From: Ascarosepion bandense
Lineage: Eukaryota > Mollusca > Cephalopoda > Sepiida > Sepiidae
DNA length: 64,000 nucleotides
Direction of reading: 5' to 3'
NCBI GenBank assembly: GCA_037127315.1
Contig: JBBBDQ010000191.1
Span: forward strand, 15,857,001-15,921,000
Shown here: in pieces, positions 35,111-43,939 of the stretch
How positions within the stretch are numbered: position 1 is the first letter of the stretch
Layout: each line of letters begins with the position of its first letter
Translations under genes and position numbers: made by a program
The notes under the pieces: model-generated
Databases searched by the model: none
What the model was told of the DNA's origin: nothing
What the model saw: the letters and a program-made list of their open reading frames with translations, nothing else

Positions 35111-35460
35111 TCGGGAATCGAAGGGAATAACTGAAGTGCGTCTTACCTGATATTGCCAACTTGTTGCCGAGTGTTCTCGTTGACTTGTTGCCGCTTGTTT
35201 TCATCAATTTGATGTCGTTTGTTCTCGTCGGCTTCGCCACGCGTTCTTGTCCACTTGACGTGTTGCCAAGTGTTCTCGTCGACTTTGTTGTGACCACCTT
35301 AGGGTCTAATCCTGGTCGAAACGGCACCAAATATAATACGACCCCTGGGTGAGTCCAGTCAACCTTCCTGTCGATTCCACCAACATTGTGTTGTTGACCT
35401 CGGATTAGCCAAAGCAGGATTGCTTGTTGTCACTTTACGAGGTTGGCCTAGACACGCGAG
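35111..35460 (-). repeat. LTR-element PBS/leader region, minus strand
   Basis: On the minus strand, the segment from about 35460 to 35330 is homologous to 23140-23276, and TTGGTGCCGTTTCGACCAGG (about 35310-35330) is the PBS-like site. Then come imperfect repeats of a GTCGACGAGAACACTTGGCA-type unit encoding K-S-T-R-T-L-G-N twice. The leader is fused to protease, an internal-deletion provirus. Confidence 0.6.
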
Positions 35461-35650
35461 GAAAATATAAAAAAGAAGCTTAATCTTGGAATGGTGGTGA
35501 TACCTGTAGATTGTGCAAAGAAGAAAAGTTGGCTATAGTATTATTTTTAGAATGACAAATACTACTAAATGAAAGGTTCGAAATAATGTCCGAATGTAGA
35601 CACATGAGAAAATATTTTTTAGGTTCGTACAAACCCGGATCAAAAAGTTA
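35461..35650 (+). pseudogene. Penelope-like element C-terminal fragment
   Basis: Frames read CRLCKEEKLAIV then LLNERFEIMSECRHMRKYFL then GSYKPGSK. The C-x-L-C-x2-E-K, L-L-N-x-R-x-E and C-R-H blocks match the end of the PLE at 34640-34810 and of the minus-strand PLE at 41800-41980. It is immediately followed by the ribozyme-bearing palindrome at 35715. Confidence 0.75.
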
Positions 35651-35714
35651 GTAAATACAACAGGTCGAAACCATCGTAGCGTAATCGGCTAACCTCTCCA
35701 ACTCAAATTATTAG

Positions 35715-35881
35715 ACAGAGCTATTAAGTATATATTAATAATACATATTATCCTACGTCAATAGCATGACTCGGAGTTTCGTACACTATGCATCTGATGT
35801 TTGCATAGTGGATGAAAATCAGAGTCGTGCTATAGACGTAGGATAATACGTATATTTTTAATATATACTAAATAGCTCTGT
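35715..35881. repeat. Long palindrome, family 2, with degenerate hammerhead cores
   Basis: Two arms of about 80 bp (ACAGAGCTATT... and ...AATAGCTCTGT) surround CACTATGCA, a 9-nt centre (35793-35801) and TGCATAGTG. On the minus strand the right-hand core elements GAAACTCCGAGTC (stem III and GTC cleavage triplet) are intact, while the CTGANGA box is altered. On the plus strand CTGATGT and GAAA are present with a damaged stem II. It directly follows a PLE C-terminus and carries a TATTGAACACT tail motif shared with family 1. Confidence 0.65.
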
Positions 35882-35976
35882 TATATTTTATTGAACACTG
35901 ATCTATTAACACTAAAATATTTATATGTGTGTGTACCTGCGTGAATACCCATATGTATATTTACTGATATCTCTCT

Positions 35977-35977
<1 letters not shown>

Positions 35978-36020
<43 letters not shown>
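35978..36020. repeat. (TA)n microsatellite
   Basis: About 21 TA units immediately preceding the family-1 palindrome. Confidence 0.95.
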
Positions 36021-36022
<2 letters not shown>

Positions 36023-36034
36023 CATTTGTAAACG

Positions 36035-36094
36035 TGTTATTACGCGACCTAGGTTTCTACCATGAGTGGTGTCTTCAGGCGATTTGCAATAACT
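36035..36094 (-). ncRNA. Hammerhead ribozyme, left arm (-)
   Basis: On the minus strand: AGTTATT (outer stem I), GCAAAT internal loop, CGC, CTGAAGA, C, ACCA-CTCA-TGGT stem II, A, GAAAC, CTAG, GTC, GCG, T, AATAAC. Outer stem I pairs over 6 of 7 positions. The core is intact. The only flaw is a C-A opposition at the first stem II pair. Confidence 0.7.
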
Positions 36095-36104
36095 GATTGC
36101 AAAT

Positions 36105-36143
36105 CGCCTGAAGACACCACTCATGGTAGAAACTTAGGTCGCG
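36105..36143 (+). ncRNA. Hammerhead ribozyme core, right arm (+)
   Basis: Order: stem I CGC (36105-36107), CTGAAGA (36108-36114), stem II ACCA/TGGT (36116-36119/36124-36127) with a C-A mismatch at its base, GAAAC (36129-36133), loop TTAG, GTC (36138-36140), stem I GCG (36141-36143). All invariant core bases are present. The outer stem I is shortened here, so activity is uncertain. Confidence 0.65.
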
Positions 36144-36291
36144 TAATAACTCGTTTACAAATGGAAAATATTCAAACGTTCCACAGTTGTATTGAACACT
36201 TTTTAATGTAGATGTGCACCAGACTAACCTCATTATGACTAGAAAGTAAGTAATTAAACAATCAATATATATATATACACACTAGTAGCTC

Positions 36292-36982
36292 GGGTGTAAT
36301 GAAAGCTTTAAAACTAATCCATGGTCCTGGAGTTCAGACTCTTTGGACATTGGCACGAAAGACTAAAAAGCAGTTAAAGCGAAACCGTAGACTGAAAGAA
36401 AAATGAATGGATGTAAGACAAATTTTGATTTCCTGCTATCGATATCACAGAAGTGCTTTCGTCGTAAACTGAATTTTGAAGGCTAAATAAGTCCTCTGAG
36501 TAAATCGTATCATGGCTGAGAGTAAGGACTACAATTATACCTACTTAGAGCCAAACCCGAAGCAAAAACTAAAATAAAAGGGCTGAAAATAAAAATACAG
36601 ACATGCAGGCAGATAAACAGAAACACACACACAAACATCTTGTCATATATATATATATATATATAATATATATATATTATCGATTTTCTGCACTATTGTA
36701 GGAACTGCAACCTTGAAACTTCTGAATATCGTTTCTTATGTCTTGGTCTATGAGTGTATCAAATTTGATTAAAATCGGACCACTCTTTCTATAACCCAAT
36801 TTTTTCGATTATCGATTTTCGATATTTATCGGAGGTACCGCGACACAAAACCTAACTAAGAACACTCGCAGACGCTTATAGTACAACTGTGTAAATTTTC
36901 AAGAAAGTCGGTTCAGCCGTTTCGGAGTCTATAAGTAACGGACATACACACAGACAAAGTTCCATTCATAAATAAGTTTAGA
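36292..36982 (-). mobile_element. Non-autonomous Helitron-like element, copy 2 (long form)
   Basis: Shares the TCTAAACTTATTTATGAATG start (minus strand, near 36982) and the CTAG terminus at 36292-36295 with the other copies. The terminal hairpin is partly deleted (CTAGTAGCTCGGG on +). It has an extra ~250-bp internal block (GGCACGAAAGACTAAAAAGC, AAATAAGTCCTCTGAGTAAAT) also present in the copy at 59604-60346. A TA microsatellite lies at 36646-36680. Confidence 0.65.
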
Positions 36983-36997
36983 TTAGATTATATATAA

Positions 36998-38209
36998 GGT
37001 TGTTACAAAAATAATGGCCGATTTCAGAAATATAATTCTATTCATGAAAAATTAACTCTAGAAATGTTTAAATTAGTCAAAACACGAGCCTTGGGCATCT
37101 ATGCACCTCTTCTATCGATCAACGAGATTATTTATTTCTCGTTGATAAAAAAAAGTTATTGGTTATGATGCAGCGAAATCTTTGAAAGCTGATTTTACCT
37201 CTGGCTTAGACCTTAAAGTTTTGCCATTTAAAAACAGGCTTAAGTGCTTAAAAAATCAGTGGGGGAAAGATCAGGAGAATATGGACAATATGATAAACGC
37301 TCGTATCCCAAATCTGTGAATTTTTTCAACGTCATTCTTGCAACATGTGACTGCAAGATTCACCAATGCAGTTTTCATTTTTTGCAGCAAATTGATTAAA
37401 GTAAAGCTCTACATTAATGTCTTGATTGGCTTTCATAAAGCTGTAGTAGATAACACCAATTGCAGACCACCAGACAATCACCATAATCTTTTGCTGATGC
37501 AACTTTGGCTTTGGGAAATGTTTGGGGGAGATTCATTACGATCAAGCCATTGACCTGACCGTTTAGTGTTATGATAAAGGAACCCCCTTTTCATCACAAG
37601 ATCTCTTTTTGGTCAAGAAAGGGATCATTGGCACTACTTAGAAAGAGCATCGAGCACACTTCAAAAAGGTCAAGTTTTTGATTTTCATTGAGATTATGAT
37701 GAACCAATTTTTTCGAGCTTTTACATCTTGCCAATACTCTGCAAATGGCGTGAGACTGTTGCAGTGCTAACACCAAACGTCAGAGACATTTCTCAGACAC
37801 TTTGACTTGGGTTTTGCTCAACAACTGCTTGCAATTGTTCGTTGTCAAGATTGCATGACCGTCCTCTACCTTCTTCAATAATACATAAATTCTAGAACTA
37901 CTTTCGTACTGTTCGATCACGTGGGGATCCATCTCCGCATGCTCTGTTGATATTGGCAGAAGTTTGAGAAGCACTGTGCCCAAATTTGAAATCATGCAAG
38001 AAAAGTAAACGAAATTCATGTTTTGTCATGTTCATAATTAAGGGCTTCTATGCTTAAAGAATATTTCTATCTGAAAATAAGTTAAACATTATTAAAGAGC
38101 GCACATTAATTATGTATACCAAAATTCACCTAATATATATCGTGAATACAATGTTAAAATGGCTTTTCAAAATACAATACTTTGAGTGTTCATTATTTTT
38201 CTAACAACA
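36998..38209 (-). mobile_element. Mariner transposon, full-length relic with inverted termini
   Basis: Ends: GGTTGTTACAAAAATAATGG at 36998 and its imperfect complement (CATTATTTTTCTAACAAC) ending near 38209, about 1.2 kb apart, the normal mariner size. The left end follows a TA-rich target. The transposase relic inside is on the minus strand. Confidence 0.85.
37080..38030 (-). pseudogene. Mariner transposase relic
   Basis: From about 38028 the minus strand reads TKHEFRLLF, CMISNLGTVLLKLLP (frameshifted), DGDPHVIEQYESS. The HTH follows with CNLDNEQLQAVVEQNP-like and VSEMSLTFGVSTATVS-like sequence, then KLVHHNLNENQKLDLFEVCS, LFLSSANDPFLDQ, PKPKLHQQKIMVIVWWSAIG and VIYYSFMKANQDINVELYF. These match the N-terminal double HTH and central mariner core. 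The C-terminal S-P-D motif region is scrambled, and many stops and frameshifts make it inactive. Confidence 0.85.
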
Positions 38210-38429
38210 CACACACACACATATATATAATGAAGTGAAAGAACAGATATATTAAAAGTCTATTCATACATTTACTTTTATAAAGTGTGGTCAATACAAA
38301 GTAGAGCTGTATATTGTAATTGTAAAATATCAACTGAAGAACAGTATAATTCTGAAATATGAAAATTGTTGTGTAGTAATACAATGCTTTATAAACCATT
38401 AAAATAACAAAATTACAGAAAATATATAG

Positions 38430-38625
38430 TCATCCGTAGACAGATCTGTTTCGCTGTATCACAGCTCTTCAGTACGGTTAGACATCCGATTGCTTCTAGC
38501 TAAGATTGAAACCCGACTGAATTGAAATCAGTCGACGATTCTACCTCTGAGCTATGGGCGTTCACTAGAGGAAGGTGGATTTTAGCGTGCTATATACAAT
38601 GTAAAGTCTACCATTCCTCCATATT
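38430..38625 (-). repeat. tRNA-derived SINE, family B, copy 2
   Basis: The minus strand shows a good tRNA-like head: box A TAGCTCAGAGGTAG, an anticodon-arm-like inverted repeat (CGACTGATTTCAATTCAGTCG region) and box B GGGTTTCAATC. The body GTGATACAGCGAAACAG follows. Homologous to 27940-28135. Confidence 0.8.
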
Positions 38626-38629
38626 TTTC

Positions 38630-39050
38630 ATTTGTAAACGAGTTATTACGCGATCTAGGTTTCTACCAGGTGGTGTCTTCAGGTGATTTGCAATAACTGA
38701 TTTTATCGTTTTTTTCTTTTTATTTAAGAACGCTGACGTTACGGGAATTTTTTGAACGCACAGTTTTAAAAATTAGAAGAAATTACAACGTTTTGTAAGT
38801 GTTATCAGCATTCAAAAACTCTCCGTTACGCGAGCTTTCTTAAAAACAAAAAACTCCGGTAAAATCAGTTATTGCAAATCGCCTGAAGACACCACATGGT
38901 AGAAACGTAGGTCGCGTAATAACTCGTTTACAAATGAAGAATATTCAAAAGTTCTACAATATAATTAATTGTATTGAACACTTTTTAAGACAACTGTGTA
39001 CTGGTCTAATTTTAATATGACCAAAAACTAAATAAATAATTATATATCAG
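38630..39050. mobile_element. Ribozyme palindrome element, family 1, copy 2 (long arms)
   Basis: Left arm begins TTCATTTGTAAACGAGTTATT (about 38628) and right arm ends AATAACTCGTTTACAAATGAA (about 38938), with an inverted interior extending through GATTTTATCG / GGTAAAATCAG. About 160 bp of loop sequence containing GTTACGGGAATTTTTTGAAC separates the arms. The same tail as copies 1 and 3 follows (38940-39050). The larger interior suggests the ancestral, less deleted form. Confidence 0.75.
38867..38924 (+). ncRNA. Hammerhead ribozyme, right arm (+)
   Basis: Stem I outer AGTTATT (38867-38873) pairs with AATAACT (38918-38924). Asymmetric internal loop GCAAAT (38874-38879) lies opposite T38917. 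Stem I inner CGC/GCG (38880-38882/38914-38916). CTGAAGA 38883-38889; stem II ACC/GGT (38891-38893/38898-38900); GAAAC 38902-38906; stem III A-C/G-T closing a 4-nt loop; GTC 38911-38913. The architecture is a type I hammerhead with very short stem III, as in Penelope-like elements. The left arm (minus strand, about 38640-38700) is a mutated counterpart. Confidence 0.75.
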
Positions 39051-39059
39051 TGCACTAAT

Positions 39060-39903
39060 TCTATGCATATATTTATAATGAAATGAAAATATGATTAAAG
39101 AACAAATTTAGATTTTATGAAATAAAAAAAAATCTGATTATTATTATTATTATTATTCTCTGGTTATTAATTGTATTCAACTGAATTGATCCAAGTTACT
39201 GAATTTGATTTTTTTTTTTTTTACATTTTAAATTTTTTCTATTATCGTCTTCCGTTTTTACAATAAAATCTGACATGGCGGTAAGTTAACATGGCACGCA
39301 CGACAGCGTCCGACATTCTTGTGAATTCGTTGATCTATTGTCTCAAGTCCTCAGCTATCATCATGACCTGGTTTATTGAGAAGGCTATCCCGTCTGTCAA
39401 CAAAATGTTTCGGGTGATCAACTTTCCTATACTTTTGTCAGGAGAAAGATCAGTCAATGAACTGTAGAGAAACATGAAACAAAATCTTTATTTCAGTCAG
39501 ATATTTTCTCGTAAGCTTTTTATTTATCTAATCATTGCCTTCATAAAAATGATTTTAAGCAAACGTCCATGTTAAAGAAGTGGGGGGTGTCGGCGGTTTT
39601 GTCCCCACTACTTTATTGTTGAAATCAAAAACTACATACAAGATTAAATTTGTCGAATTGGCATTAATTTATGACAATGCTATTGATTGGCTGAGCTGTA
39701 TCATTTGTCAAAAATCTTTACTGCCATCAATTTAAAAAAACAAATCAGAAAATTAGATGAAAAATTCAAGAAAAGGAAAAAAAAGGAGTAACTATTGCTT
39801 TAGGTTTTTTTTATCGTACTCGATAATTACTGTTAGTATGTTTAGCCTTCAATTAGCTAACTTTAGTTATTTTTCTCTTGCTGTACTAGTTGTTAGTTTC
39901 TAA

Positions 39904-39942
<39 letters not shown>

Positions 39943-40290
39943 TTACTTTTTTATTCGAATTTATATTAGATCGATTGAATTTACATGTTTGTATTACTTC
40001 TCTAAATATCCTTTATTTTATGGTCTATAAATACTATTTCTGTTTGTGCATGGGATTTCATTTAAAAACAAATGCCAAGACGTCCGAGTTGCAACATTGT
40101 AACTATGTGTTAATATCTGTCTTCAACCCCTTTTCCGTTCTAATTTCGAATTCGCTTCCTTGGCAATTTTCATTGGCTTTCCCTTCTCAACATCTTCTCA
40201 CTTATTTTTCTCTTCACTTTCTACTTCTTCTGTATCTTTCCTTTTCTTCTTTTACTTTTGATTTCTCATCTTATTTTCTTCTTTATTACC
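39060..40290. other. AT-rich DNA, microsatellites, no gene recognised
   Basis: Contains an (ATT)n run at about 39137-39156 and a (TA)n tract at 39909-39940. Open frames such as 39975-40301 (+) are F/L/S-rich with no familiar domain. Confidence 0.5.
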
Positions 40291-40299
40291 ATAATTGTT

Positions 40300-40361
40300 A
40301 ACTACCTGATGAGACATCGTTCTTTCAATGTCGAAATAAAATGCACAATTTTGTAGTAGTT
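40300..40361 (+). ncRNA. Complete canonical hammerhead ribozyme
   Basis: Stem I AACTAC (40300-40305) pairs with GTAGTT (40356-40361), 6 of 6. CTGATGA at 40306-40312. Stem II GACAT/ATGTC (40313-40317/40328-40332), 5 of 5, closed by a 10-nt loop. GAAA at 40333-40336. Stem III runs from A40336-T40354 to T40342-A40348 with one T-G wobble and a GCACA loop. The residue at the cleavage position is A40355 (GTA triplet). Every invariant core base fits and all three stems pair, so self-cleavage is plausible. No recognisable coding region of its host element is adjacent; a minus-strand PLE lies 1.4 kb away. Confidence 0.85.
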
Positions 40362-40369
40362 TTTTTAAA

Positions 40370-41770
40370 AATATGTTCTAATGTAATAATGAATCTAATT
40401 TATATTAAGCACTGTTTTAAATATGTTTTGAACGTTGCAAGTTTATTCTCGGTTCTTCTTTATTTGGATATTTATATATTTACATCCCGCCCCCGCACTA
40501 GAGCAAGATGTGACACAAACTCAAGGTTTATATATATATATATATATATAAGCAGTAAGTGCTTTGTAGGTAAAATCCCAAAGATCCTATTAATAGTAAT
40601 CTTATTATTAAAACTGATTCAGCCAGAGGGCTCGAATTGACAATTTAGTACTTCACTAATATCATATACTTCACTGATATATTGAGGCCGCTTAAAAGTA
40701 ACTATAATCAACTTTTTTTTTTATCTTTATGATTCTCTATAACAGTTAATTTATTTGTCTTCGGTATTTTTCTTTTCTTTTTTTCTATATATCTTTATAA
40801 TGTTTTATATATTAAAAAATTCTTTATTTATACCCCCTACCAATATATTTCATTTTCCGTCCTTCCCATTTTTTCCTTGGGTAGATTTTGAAGTAAATAA
40901 ATTTTATCTCAACAATAGTCAGACCATATTATTTTAAAAGTAAAATGTTTTTGAAAAACTCTTGAAGAAGCCGAATACTATATCATGTTATCAATTTTCT
41001 TTATTTCTTCTTTCCCCATTTTTTTTTCTTTTTCCTTTTTATCCGTCCTTCCCCATCACTCTCCTTGGCCAAAAGTTGTCACGGCTGTTTATTCAACGTC
41101 CGTTTCCCCCTTTTTTTTCTTTCTCTCTCTCCTTTTTTCGTTTTTCCCCTCATTTCCCGTTTCCCTTCCCCCCCCACTTCTGTTCCTGTGACACGCTTAT
41201 TTTTTTTTTATTTCTTTACAAATATGTATTCTTTAAATGTCCTTTTCAAAGATCGAGTTTGAATTGATTTCGCCATCTCTCTATTTTCGCTATCTCTTCC
41301 CTGTCTTCTGTAACAACGTCTAGACGCTTATTTTCTAGCATAATTTACTCTCTCTTCTTTAACCCCCACTGTTCTTTCCTTTTTAAGTGAATTTCTCTTT
41401 GAATCTTTACAGTAAATGGTCGCTGCCGAAGTGAGTTTACTTCGCAGAAATGATCATACGACACATGTGATTTTTTAAGTTATATATATATTCATTCAGA
41501 TAAAATTTAGAGGGGGAATAGCCATTTTCAACATGTCAGTTGAAGACATGCATTGTCAACCCCATTTCCACAAAGAATGAGGGAATGAGGATAAATTCTA
41601 ATGCCGGGTGCTTGGTCTAGTAAAGGAAGGTGTTTGGGGAATATTGGCTATTATAGGGTTAAGCTAGCGTAATCTTAGTAGTAATCTTTTCTATGGTAGT
41701 GAGAGGTATGTGACTTGACCACTGGGTTAGTAGTGGTAGGTAGGGGGGTGGGTAATTGCTTAGCCAAATT
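40370..41770. other. Pyrimidine-rich, AT-rich DNA, no gene recognised
   Basis: Long C/T-rich runs dominate 40740-41400. A (TA)n tract lies at 40528-40550. Overlapping open frames are F/S/P-rich artefacts of the pyrimidine tract. Confidence 0.5.
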
Positions 41771-41779
41771 TTTAGATAA

Positions 41780-43620
41780 AACCTTATTGTGACTAAATGG
41801 AAGAATAAGATAATTATTGCAATTATATTTATTTCTATGACGACACATACTAATGATTTCTCTACGTTTATTCAGAAGCACATTCTGATATTAAAATTTC
41901 AAAATCTTAATTTTTCTGTTTATCATAGATTACATATGTCTCTTAAGCTAGAAAAATTTGAATCCAGAAAAAAATGTTAAAAAAATGATGTATTTAAACC
42001 AAAACTGTTTACATTAGGATATCCTTAAAAATGTTCATCTGATGAGAAGATTAGATAAAATATATAGAACCCTGGGATATTGGCGATCTTTATTTATCGC
42101 ATATGTCTAGCCCTGAGCTGGCGGCCCATTTCAAATCTGGAAGCGAAGGTTTTCATTTTGTGGTAGTTCCCTTCTGTAGTTGCTTAAGAATTTTTGCTTT
42201 TTACATTTGAAATATGTTTATTTTATTGGTATAAGATTTATTTTATTTCCATCGGACTTGTATTATTTAAGGTTTTCATGACTGAAACATTTTTCTACGA
42301 AATTCACTAAAATAAAATGTAATTTAGTAAGTTTGATCTTATTACTTGGAAGATAATTTAACATTTTCACTTAAAGTTAATATTTAAAAAAAAATATTCT
42401 TAAAAGCAAATACACTTAGGAACAACTTTATTTTTCTGCAATGTGTATTTATGTTTCTAACAAATGAAAAAAAAGTATATTTTTACTATTCTTATACTGA
42501 AATGTAACATCTTAATTTTTACTTGACATAAAGAAATAATTTATTAATCTTATTTTTTCTGGTCTTTCCTATTAAAAATGTTACTCTCTTGCAAGAAAGA
42601 AGAGAATAATACTGTTATGTTTAATTTTTAAACTTCTCTTACGAGACTTTTTTCTTCAATTCTGCTTTTACTTTGCGAAATTTATTTAAAAGTGCTATCA
42701 TTTGTTACATAAATTTAATATTTTTCTCCATGGCATTGTTATTCGTGCGTATATTTTTGAGATTGTAATTATTTACGTTATTTAATTTTTTCGGACTGTT
42801 GTCCTAATCTTTGTTACCATATTCAAGACATTTCAATCGTTTTACACTCCGATCTTTTCATGTGACTGGAATTTCGAACCAAACCCTTTATTTCGTCCAC
42901 CGGGGTAGATTGTTTTAATTCCACATGCCATACCTCTTCAATATATCAGTTATTTCACTAACTCAATTCTTCCAGTTTTTGGTGATCTTAATATCACAAC
43001 TTTTTGGGTCAAGCCATTGGATTACTTCAACGCTTTTCTTCACTGGACCATGTGTTCTTACATCAGTATATGAATTTTGGTGATTTATAAACCTTATGTA
43101 GCTGGACAACTTTCTGGTGTAGCCAGTGTATGACAGTGTCATCTACGTATCTAAGCTTTAGTGATGCTGATTCTAGTGCTATTTCCTCGAAGTATTCCAT
43201 GTATATGTTAGCCATTTCTAGTGTTAATGGTGGGCCCATTGTTAAACCTTCATCCTGCTAGTATATGTCTGAACCCATTCTTAAGTGTGTTGTGTACAGA
43301 AATTCAGCATTTCCATCACGTTATCTACTGATGTACTGGTACGTTCTCTTAGGGGTGAGTTTGAGGCTAGTTTGTCTGACAACCTTCTCCGTGGGTATCT
43401 TGGTGAATAAACTTATCACGTACAGGCTCATCATCTTGTTGAATTGAATGGGAACTTCTTTGATTATTTCCACGAAGCGGGCGGAGTTTCGGACATGATG
43501 GTGACTTTCCTATCAAAGGGTCTATTATGATCAAGCGGAAGTGACTCAGAAGGTGGAACGCAGAGGCATGGCAACTAACAATGCGTCTGATGGATCACCG
43601 TCTTTGTGACTTTTGGGGAG
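41780..43620 (-). pseudogene. Penelope-like element, RT through C-terminus, relic
   Basis: Minus-strand frames from 43610: LPKSHKDGDPSDA (L-P-K-x-H-K), HHHVRNSARFVEIIKEVP, VISLFTKIPTEKVVRQTSL, LTMGPPLTLEMANIYMEYFE and LKLRYVDDTVIHWLH (YVDD catalytic box near 43140). After an AT-rich decayed middle come CNL...TEKLRF and LLNKRREIISMCRHRNKY near 41980-41820. Spacing from YVDD to the C-R-H block (~1.3 kb) suits one PLE. M-G-x-P-x-x-x-x-M-A-N-x-Y-M-E-Y-F-E is a hallmark of Penelope-type RTs. Many stops; dead copy. Confidence 0.8.
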
Positions 43621-43630
43621 AGTAAGGATG

Positions 43631-43937
43631 TGCGTTGTGGTACAGTGGATATCGGCTCGGAACGAGAAACCGGGGAGCCGAGTTCGAATTCCAGCTGAAT
43701 CCATTGTATTCACTTACGCGCAAATACCCTTGGGAAAGGTATTAATCTGTCTCTTCCTTCCAGTTATGGGTTAAATAGCAGGACAGATTGGGTTCTGTAG
43801 CCTTGGTCGGCAAACAGTCTACCGCAGAAAGCAATGGCAACCTACTGCGGGATAATCTTCTGCCCAGTCAGTCATGTCTCTTTCGAGACATGATCGCCCA
43901 AGCGTGTATCACGTATGGCATTTAACTGACTGACTGA
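43631..43937 (+). repeat. SINE family A, full length (reference copy)
   Basis: A complete copy of ~307 bp. The tRNA-like head has box A TGGTACAGTGG and box B GAGTTCGAATTCC. The body contains CAAATACCCTTGGGAAAGG, a GGGTTAAATAGCAGGACAG block, CTACCGCAGAAAGCAATGGC and CTCTTTCGAGACATGATCG (a small hairpin), and it ends in an (ACTG)n tail. Box A/B spacing fits pol III internal promoters. It abuts the 5' side of the PLE relic. Confidence 0.95.
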
Positions 43938-43939
43938 AG

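Larger units (their letters stand above)
36019..36262. mobile_element. Ribozyme palindrome element, family 1, copy 1
   Basis: Arms 36019-36090 and 36096-36166 are complementary with about two mismatches around a 5-nt centre. A ~97-bp unique tail (36167-36262, including TTGTATTGAACACTTTTTAA and AAGTAATTAAACAATC) follows the right arm. Each arm encodes a hammerhead core in opposite orientation. The tail is shared with copies at 38.6 and 55.0 kb, so the unit moves as one element. It is likely a PLE terminal repeat or retrozyme derivative. Confidence 0.75.

Noticed and set aside
40962..41267. Three overlapping plus-strand open frames of 65-101 codons.
   Set aside because: They arise from a pyrimidine-rich tract that lacks stop codons; composition is almost only F, S, P and L.
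42035..42075. CTGATGAGAAG motif near a PLE relic.
   Set aside because: No GAAA box or pairing partner at the expected distance; core incomplete.
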